A stretch of DNA of 55,000 nucleotides, taken from the NCBI GenBank assembly GCA_027972325.1, contig JAPMOS010000020.1:120001-175000 (forward strand), given 5' to 3'. The notes below the pieces were generated by a model. That model did not search any database. It was not told the DNA's origin and saw only the letters and a list, made by a program, of their open reading frames with translations. The DNA comes from Paratrimastix pyriformis (Eukaryota > Preaxostyla > Paratrimastigidae). Below, one piece after another: positions 39,314 to 55,000 of this stretch. The translations under genes and the position numbers were made by a program. Each line of letters starts with the position of its first letter. The first letter of the stretch is position 1.

Positions 39314-41800
39314 TCACTCGTCATCTTCGTCCTCGTAGATGCACTGCTTGTCCTCCCCGTAGACGGAGCGCACAAAGGGCACCCGTTCCATCCAGTAGAG
39401 TCGCTCCGCCAGCCGGCGCGGAGTGAGTGGGCCCAGGTCGAGACGCATGTCCGGCGGGAGCCCCCAGAGCGGTTCGACCCCGCAGTCGAGAGGACCCCGA
39501 ATCGCAAGGACCTCCAGCTGGGGACAGTCGAACTGCAGCAGGCGGAACCTGACATCCAACAGGGTCAGCCGTTTGAGGGCCGGGCAGAGCAGCCTGAGGT
39601 CGGCCGAGGAGGCCAACCCCCGAAGACGCAGATCTGCCAAGCTGGGCAGCTGGTTCAAGGCCCAGAACACCTGGGACCAGCCGAAGTAGGGTCCCTCGAT
39701 GCAGACCCGGCGCAGACGGGTCCCCAGCAATGGCACCAGGTCGGCCACCCACGATTCGGCGCCAAATGGGTCGGCCGGGACTACGAGGGCGAGGTCGACA
39801 AGGGGTGGGGTGGTCGGATCGACCAGGCAGTGGCTGATGGGGGGCATGCGAAGATCGAGGGCCACCAGGGCAGGGCAGCGAAGGACCACCCGGACGCCGC
39901 AGGACGAAGACACGTGGAGGGTGAGCGAGCGCAGCCCAGGAGCATCCACCACCAGTTCGAAACCAGGTCCCCGCGGCCGTAAGTAGTCGAGATCATCCGG
40001 GGAACTGTCGGAGACTTGGGCATCCAGCCGCTCCAGCTGTGCGGGCAGTCGCAGGGTGCAGCCCATACATGATGATGATGATGATGATGATGATGATGCG
40101 GACTGGGCGGCGCAGCAGTGGGTGGGCAGATCGGGGGCGTCGAGGCTCAGGGACAGCCGCGTCAGCGTGTCGGAGGCGAGCAGGCGGGCCAGGAGGTCCG
40201 GCGCCTTGGTGACATCGACCGTCGGTGACAAATCGCGCAGCCGGGGTGCCACGTTCACGATCGGAGTCAGAAGGTACGATGCCAGCACGGGCTGGCTTCG
40301 GATTCCGCGCACCCGGGCCAGATGGGGCATGGCCGTGACCGCCCAGTGCTTGCACGACGTCCCCGGGAGGCCCTCGATGGAACGCAACTGGGGGCAGTCC
40401 AACTCCAGCCCCCCAAGATCAGCAGGATCGTCCCTGCTGGGCTCGGGAAGAACGAGGGCTTCCAGACAGGGGCAGGCAAGCTCGAGGGTGGTCTCGCTCA
40501 ATTGGAGGCCCCGCAGGCCGAGGCACAGAGTGCGAAGGCGCCGGCTGGCCAGGCGAATCGTGGGGCCGGTCGGAAGGCATCCGTTGCAGTGCAGATGGAC
40601 CGCGAGGTGTTCCAGCCGGTCCAACAGCTCAGGCGTCAGGTGGGCGAAGATGGCATCGAGGATGTGGGGTGGTGTCTTCCGGGATGCGAAGAGGAGCGTG
40701 AGGTCGGTCAGGTGGGGCAGGTCGTTCAATGGGGGGATGATTGCCGCTTCGTCGAAATCCAGGATGACCGAGCGCAGGGTGTTCCGATTGGCGCTGACCA
40801 GTTTGCTCAGGGTCTCCGCACGGCCCGGATTCATCTGGATGGACTCCAGCTGACAGAGGCCCACTTTCGCCAGGCCCGCGCCACTGGCGAAGACGGGGCC
40901 CACCAGACGCAGATGGGTCAACCGCGGGGCAATCGGGCGCAGGTAGGCATTCTGACACCAGTCCAAGGTCAGCCGTTGCACGGAGGTCAGTTGGGCGATG
41001 AATTCCGGAATGACCGGCACGTCCCCGGGCCCGCCCAGGAGCAGGTGGATGTCCGTGAGCTGTTCCATGTTGGGCAGAACGTAGTCGTCGGTGTCCGTGT
41101 CATTCAATTGCATCGCCGTCTGGTGCAGGACGCGCAGGCTGGGGCAGGACTGGCCCAGGGCCTCCAGAAGGGCGAGGAAGGCCGAACTCAGCGAGTCAGG
41201 AACGTTCTTCCGCTCCGGGTCTTTCAGGGGGATGCCCCGGGTCAGAACGGTGTCCGGGTCGGGACCCCCAATGCGCAGCTCGACAAGGCCGGGCAGGTGG
41301 CTCACGATGGCTGGCAGGAGCAGGAGCGAGGTGACCGAGGGGACCTCGAGAACGGCCAGCCGGTCATGGCCCCCGAAGGCCTCGCTCACCCAGGGGGCGC
41401 AGACGGCCTCCTCGGGGAGGCGGCCGAGGGGCAGCAGAGCCTCATCGCCCCCGGGTAAGGTCAGCTTGACCAGGCCCTTGCAGGGCCCCACCAGGGCAGC
41501 CAGGGCATCGGGGGTGGGGACGGTGACTTCGGCAACCAGGAGCCCCACGCCATCATCATCGTCGTCGAAACAGAAGGACAGCTCGCGGGGAGTGCCCCGG
41601 ACGGCCGTGCGGGTGGCCCGGCACAGACTCAACAGCTGCATGTACGTGAGCAGGGGTGATGCGGAGTGCTCCACCATGGTCGAAAAAAGCTCGGGAGACA
41701 GGCGAAGAAGGAGCGGCATGACGTCAACGAGATCAACGGCAGCAACGGGCGGTGGTTGAATCTTTGGCCCTGGTTCTTGAATGAGCGAGATTTTTTCCAT
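39314..41800 (-). CDS. F-box-like leucine-rich protein, right copy, intact
   Basis: A single exon of 828 residues from the ATG at 41800 to the TGA at 39314. The N-terminal 40 residues are identical to the left copy (MEKISLIQEPGPKIQPPPVA), followed by the F-box-like segment LSPELFSTMVEHSASPLLTY and acidic FDDDDDGVGLLVAEV. Some 20 irregular leucine-rich units follow, for example LRSLTLHVSSSCGVRVVLRC and LPSLADLRLRGLASSADLRL. The C-terminus is acidic (YEDEDDE). An in-frame (TCA)n run encodes nine serines before CMGC (about 40065-40100), a repeat tolerated inside the coding region. Lacking introns, it contrasts with its 15-exon divergent neighbour. By analogy with F-box/LRR proteins it would choose substrates for an SCF ligase; this is inference, since the F-box is weak. 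Confidence 0.85.
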   Translation of the reverse strand: MEKISLIQEPGPKIQPPPVAAVDLVDVMPLLLRLSPELFSTMVEHSASPLLTYMQLLSLCRATRTAVRGTPRELSFCFDDDDDGVGLLVAEVTVPTPDALAALVGPCKGLVKLTLPGGDEALLPLGRLPEEAVCAPWVSEAFGGHDRLAVLEVPSVTSLLLLPAIVSHLPGLVELRIGGPDPDTVLTRGIPLKDPERKNVPDSLSSAFLALLEALGQSCPSLRVLHQTAMQLNDTDTDDYVLPNMEQLTDIHLLLGGPGDVPVIPEFIAQLTSVQRLTLDWCQNAYLRPIAPRLTHLRLVGPVFASGAGLAKVGLCQLESIQMNPGRAETLSKLVSANRNTLRSVILDFDEAAIIPPLNDLPHLTDLTLLFASRKTPPHILDAIFAHLTPELLDRLEHLAVHLHCNGCLPTGPTIRLASRRLRTLCLGLRGLQLSETTLELACPCLEALVLPEPSRDDPADLGGLELDCPQLRSIEGLPGTSCKHWAVTAMPHLARVRGIRSQPVLASYLLTPIVNVAPRLRDLSPTVDVTKAPDLLARLLASDTLTRLSLSLDAPDLPTHCCAAQSASSSSSSSSSCMGCTLRLPAQLERLDAQVSDSSPDDLDYLRPRGPGFELVVDAPGLRSLTLHVSSSCGVRVVLRCPALVALDLRMPPISHCLVDPTTPPLVDLALVVPADPFGAESWVADLVPLLGTRLRRVCIEGPYFGWSQVFWALNQLPSLADLRLRGLASSADLRLLCPALKRLTLLDVRFRLLQFDCPQLEVLAIRGPLDCGVEPLWGLPPDMRLDLGPLTPRRLAERLYWMERVPFVRSVYGEDKQCIYEDEDDE

Positions 41801-41852
41801 TTTTGATGCTGTCGAACAAATGCATATAAAATAAATGTTATAGACGCAAACG
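41801..41852. promoter_or_regulatory. 52 bp bidirectional promoter, right arm
   Basis: The mirror of 35125-35176: an AT-rich block (CATATAAAATAAATGTTATA) between the LRR gene ATG at 41800 (minus) and the F-box/ankyrin ATG at 41853 (plus). Confidence 0.65.
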
Positions 41853-47957
<6,105 letters not shown>

Positions 47958-48319
47958 TGGAGCGAGTGGAAAAAAATCAGGGGCCGGGAGGGTTGAAGAA
48001 CTATTTTGGGCGTGTGTGACCCCGCCCCTGCTTCTTTCAAGCTCTGTCTGAGGAGATTCACTCTCTCCGCTCGGCAGGAGGGTTGTTTGTTCGCCTGGTT
48101 CGTTTGAGTCTCACACGAGTCCGAAGTCAAGAAGGTTGCGGCTCGCACAAGCGGGGGTCTTCTCTGGGGGACGAGATCAATCAACAAGGGAAAAGAAGGC
48201 GCCCGCGGCGGACGAATTGAAATTCCGATGACACAAAATATGAGTGGTGGTGGTGGTGAGAGGATGACAACAACGATACGATCCACATAAAGACGAAGAG
48301 GGGGGAGGAGAGAGGGGCT
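47958..48319. other. Convergent intergenic region
   Basis: Unique sequence between two 3' ends. No gene, repeat family or strong signal is seen. Confidence 0.6.
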
Positions 48320-51909
<3,590 letters not shown>

Positions 51910-52395
51910 CGAGCGGCGGGTCCTGCCGCCCGTGTCATTTCAAAATTCTCGGTCTCTTGTTGGTGGCCTCCTGAATGGGAGCCTGAGGAGTCTGTTTCAA
52001 TGGTGAGCATTTATCATCTTCTCTTCTTCAATTCTTCCTCAATTCCACCATCCTCTTTTTTCTGATCAATCGACTGATCAATTCCTTATTTCGTAGCCTT
52101 CCCCGACAGCCACCCTCGGGACAAACATGACCGCCCTCTCTTGTGCTTCCCATTGTTATGATCAACCCACGAGGTCACTTGATTACCTGCCCCGAAATGT
52201 ATGAAGGTTCGTTCGAGTGGAAGTTCCACAAAACCAAGAAATCCGAGCGAAATACGTGTGGAGGTTTTGGGGAGAGAGAGAAACGAAACGAGAAAAAACA
52301 CAAACAAAAGTCGAAATTGAAACACACCCACACCCGGCCGGTCGATCGAAGCCGGCGCGGGTCGGAATCACCCCCGGGCGGTGGATCCTCTCTTT
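51910..52395. other. Spacer between co-oriented genes
   Basis: Promoter side of the AT-hook gene and 3' side of the TMEM43-like gene. A T-rich/TTC-rich stretch lies at 52010-52100. Small open frames exist on both strands but have no recognisable features. Confidence 0.5.
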
Positions 52396-52824
52396 TTACA
52401 TGGCGGCCACCTTGGGCACGGCGGCCATAGCTCCGCTGGTGAAAGCCCAAGTGGGCAGGGCGGCCAGACAGCCGAGGCAGATGAAGAGGGCCGACCATGA
52501 AGTTGCCCCCCAGACGAGGATATAACCCAGGGCGGAGAGGGCTGAGCCCATCAGGAGCGAGCCCAGGATGTAGTGGGCCCAGTGGAGGGTGGTCAGGCCC
52601 GGGAAGACCGAGCGAAGAACCAGAAGAGAGACCAGACCTGGATGTGGTGTGTGTGTGTGTGTGTGGGGGGGCGGTGAATATGGGGTGTTGTGGAATGATG
52701 TGGAATGATGATGAGTGGATGATGATGATCGGGATGATGATGATGTTTGGATGATGTTTGGATGATGTTTGGATGATGTTTGGATGATGATGATTGGATG
52801 ATGATGATTGGATGATTGGATGAT

Positions 52825-52902
<78 letters not shown>

Positions 52903-52915
52903 GGATGATGATGAT

Positions 52916-52979
<64 letters not shown>

Positions 52980-53357
52980 CGATGATGATGATTTGTATGC
53001 TGATGTTTGAATGATTGGGGTGAGGATGATTGGGGTGCGGATGATTGGGGTGAGGATGATTGGACGATGATGATGATGATGGGATGCTGATGTTTGGAGT
53101 CATGCGGGTTGGGGTGAGGATGACATGGTCCCAGCGACCCCATGCAGGCAGGGCAGGGTGGGTGTTGGCCTGGTGGAACGGACCCCACGCGACGGCGACG
53201 CAGCGGAGGGCGACCACGCGCCAGCCCAGCCGGGCCACCTCGAAGTGGAACAGGGCCGAGGGGGACATCAGACCCGACCGGATCAGCCTGTGGGGGTGCG
53301 GGAGGTGGTGGTGGTGGTGGTGGGTGATGATGATGATGATTGGATGATGATGATGAT

Positions 53358-53390
<33 letters not shown>

Positions 53391-53452
53391 GGATGATGAT
53401 GATGATTGGATGATGATTGGACGACTGGATGATGATTAGATGATTGGATGCT

Positions 53453-53483
<31 letters not shown>

Positions 53484-53512
53484 ATTGGATGATGATTGGA
53501 TGATGACGCTGC

Positions 53513-53544
<32 letters not shown>

Positions 53545-53551
53545 ACGATGA

Positions 53552-53583
<32 letters not shown>

Positions 53584-53987
53584 CTGGGATGATGATGATG
53601 ATGATGGCGGTGGCGGTGGCGGTGGTGGTGGGAATGATGATGACGATTGGATGATGATGACTGGATGATGATGTGATGTGATGTGTGTGTGTGGGGGGGG
53701 GGGGGGATACCGACCCGACGTGGTACCCATTGGAGGCAATGGCATCATTGAGCATCCCGTTGCCGCTCTGCTGCTGGGCCACGACCGTGACATACTCCGG
53801 GTCGGCAACCTTGAAGTGGACGCGGATGTCACCCGCCTCGCAGGATTTCAGGAAATCGCCAAGTTGGATGTCCAGCGAACCCTCCAGGGCCCGGCCCGCA
53901 AATTGGGCGATCTGCGCGTGGGGTGGGTGGGTGATGATGGTGATGATGGTGATGATGGTGATGATGGTGATGATGGTGATGATTGAT

Positions 53988-54032
<45 letters not shown>

Positions 54033-55000
54033 GGATGATGATGACTGGATGATGATGATGATGATGATGATGACGACGACGACGACGATGTCGGATGATG
54101 ATGATGATGATGATGACTGGCTGATGATGATTAGATGATGATCGGACCTTGGACATGGTGCTGGCCTGGTAGGGCGAGTAGAAGTAACCCCGGCCGATGT
54201 ACTGGAAATCGCGGGCCGCCGGGGATTCCTAGCGAAGGGGGAGTGACGACGACGAGACAGGAAGGGTTTTAGGGGAGAGCAGATGATGATGATTGGATGT
54301 GATGGTGAGGATGATTGGGATGATTTGGTTGAACTGTGTCTTCATAACCCGGGGGAAATGCAGACAGACCCGGAAATCGCGGAGCTGATCGCGGGACGGC
54401 TCGAGCAGCCGGTCAGCATCGATGCGGGCCAAGATGGTCGAGGGGACAGTGTATGGACCCACGGTGGCAGAGGCTGCAACCGCTCCGGCGGAGGGGAACG
54501 GGTTCCGCTGGGGGTTGTTGTGGGCGACTGAGGAGAGGTAACCCCAGGGGGAATGGAGATGATTTTTTGATGGTGGTGGAGAAACAGACAGGGCTGGTTG
54601 AAGAAAAGGGAGGAAACGGGAGAGCCATGCCAGCCGAGGGTGTAGTAGTACTGGCGGGTGGTCACAGTGTTGCCCTCGTTGTCGCGCTACAAAACAATGA
54701 AGGTCAGTTTGACGTATCATCGTAATGCGGACATCCTTGTGCTCGGTGTAGTGCTCCGTCCACTGGCAGTACTCAACATTGCGTTGCACCCGAAGGAAGG
54801 TGTTGCTGCACACCCCGAAATCGTTGTCGCACAGCTCCGCAGGGTTGGGAGTCCCGGTGACATGGACAACATGGCCGGCAAAGCTCGCCAGAGACTTCTC
54901 GTTGGTTGCTCCAGGAACAACCTGGGGCTCAATTTCATAGAAAGCCTCGGAGGCGGCCTTCTTGACGTGTTCTTCTCAAAAGAAGAAAACATTGTCAACC
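52396..55000 (-). CDS. TMEM43: TMEM43-like membrane protein, 5' end outside window
   Basis: Seven exons on the minus strand: about 54977-54733, 54686-54590, 54527-54370, 54228-54148, 53911-53715, 53287-53184 and 52637-52396 (TAA), phases agreeing. Family landmarks run in order: an N-terminal lumenal part (LASFAGHVVHVTG, FGVCSNTFLRVQRNVEYCQW then TEHYTE), RQYYYTLGWHGSPVSSL with NNPQRNPFPSAG (the conserved W..E and GHKNPS region), GDIRVHFKVADPEYVTVVAQ, SGLMSPSALFHFEVARLGWR, and C-terminal membrane helices (HWAHYILGSLLMGSALSALG, SALFICLGCLAALPTWAF). TMEM43 (LUMA) proteins sit in the endoplasmic reticulum and inner nuclear membrane, where they bind nuclear-envelope partners. The first membrane segment is beyond the window. 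Donors are gtccgc, gtctgt, gtctgt, gtccga, gtcggt and gtccgt. Confidence 0.92.
52690..53095. repeat. GATGATGTTTG and (GAT)n repeats in TMEM43-like intron
   Basis: GTTTGGATGAT units (52740-52785), two GAT runs, then GATTGGGGTGAG units, between the last two exons. Confidence 0.9.
53300..53700. repeat. (GGT)n, (GAT)n, (GCT)n repeats in TMEM43-like intron
   Basis: GGT, GATTGGAT and two GCT runs (about 53451 and 53509), then GT and a G tract just upstream (coding strand) of exon 6. Confidence 0.9.
53935..54140. repeat. (GATGGT)n, (GAT)n and (GAC)n repeats in TMEM43-like intron
   Basis: Six GATGGT units, GAT runs and a short GAC run between exons 4 and 5. Confidence 0.9.

Overview
This is a GC-rich, intron-dense eukaryotic window, most likely nuclear DNA of a free-living protist. 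The evidence is multi-exon genes, three tRNA genes with eukaryote-like arms, an 18S-type rRNA fragment and eukaryote-only families (TMEM43, TMEM181, F-box). A preaxostylan such as Paratrimastix would fit, but that is a guess. Exons have very high GC at third codon positions. Introns and spacers are packed with (ATC)n/(GAT)n, (ACC)n and (GAA)n repeats, so most long open frames in the window are repeat artefacts. Almost every intron that can be fixed by reading phase starts with GTCYGY or GTYYGN, not the usual GTRAGT.

Layout, left to right. The 3' part of a TPR gene (+, 219-2507). A P-loop NTPase gene (+, 3511-6968) whose start codon abuts a short terminal-inverted-repeat element. A divergent protein kinase (-, 8029-10415). 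Repeat-rich ground with coding-like scraps (10.5-12.7 kb). A small unknown gene (-, 12776-13784) with the same 5' flank as the NTPase gene. A 15-exon gene for a large, disordered protein with SUMO-interaction-like motifs (-, 15331-23186). Divergent from it, 57 bp away, a dCTP pyrophosphatase gene (+, 23244-23830). Then a TMEM181-like membrane protein (+, 24179-29209).

From about 30 to 48 kb lies a large imperfect palindrome. The left arm holds an F-box/ankyrin gene (-, 29993-35124) divergent from an LRR gene (+, from 35177). The right arm is the mirror image: LRR gene (-, 39314-41800) and F-box/ankyrin gene (+, 41853-47957). In both arms the start codons face each other across 52 bp, and the exon sizes of the two ankyrin genes match almost one for one. 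The spacer (37.2-39.3 kb) holds a tRNA-Met gene, an antisense fragment of small-subunit rRNA and two copies of a dispersed repeat. The left arm is decayed: its LRR gene has an internal deletion and the 3' end of its ankyrin gene is eaten by a (GAA)n expansion. The right arm looks intact and carries two tRNA genes inside introns.

The right end holds a gene for an AT-hook protein with a PCNA-box-like motif (-, 48320-51909) and most of a TMEM43 gene (-, 52396 to the window edge). A dispersed repeat of about 110 bp, ending in a TACACAGCATG motif, recurs at least ten times. Its presence or absence at matching introns of the two arms shows that it moves or is lost.
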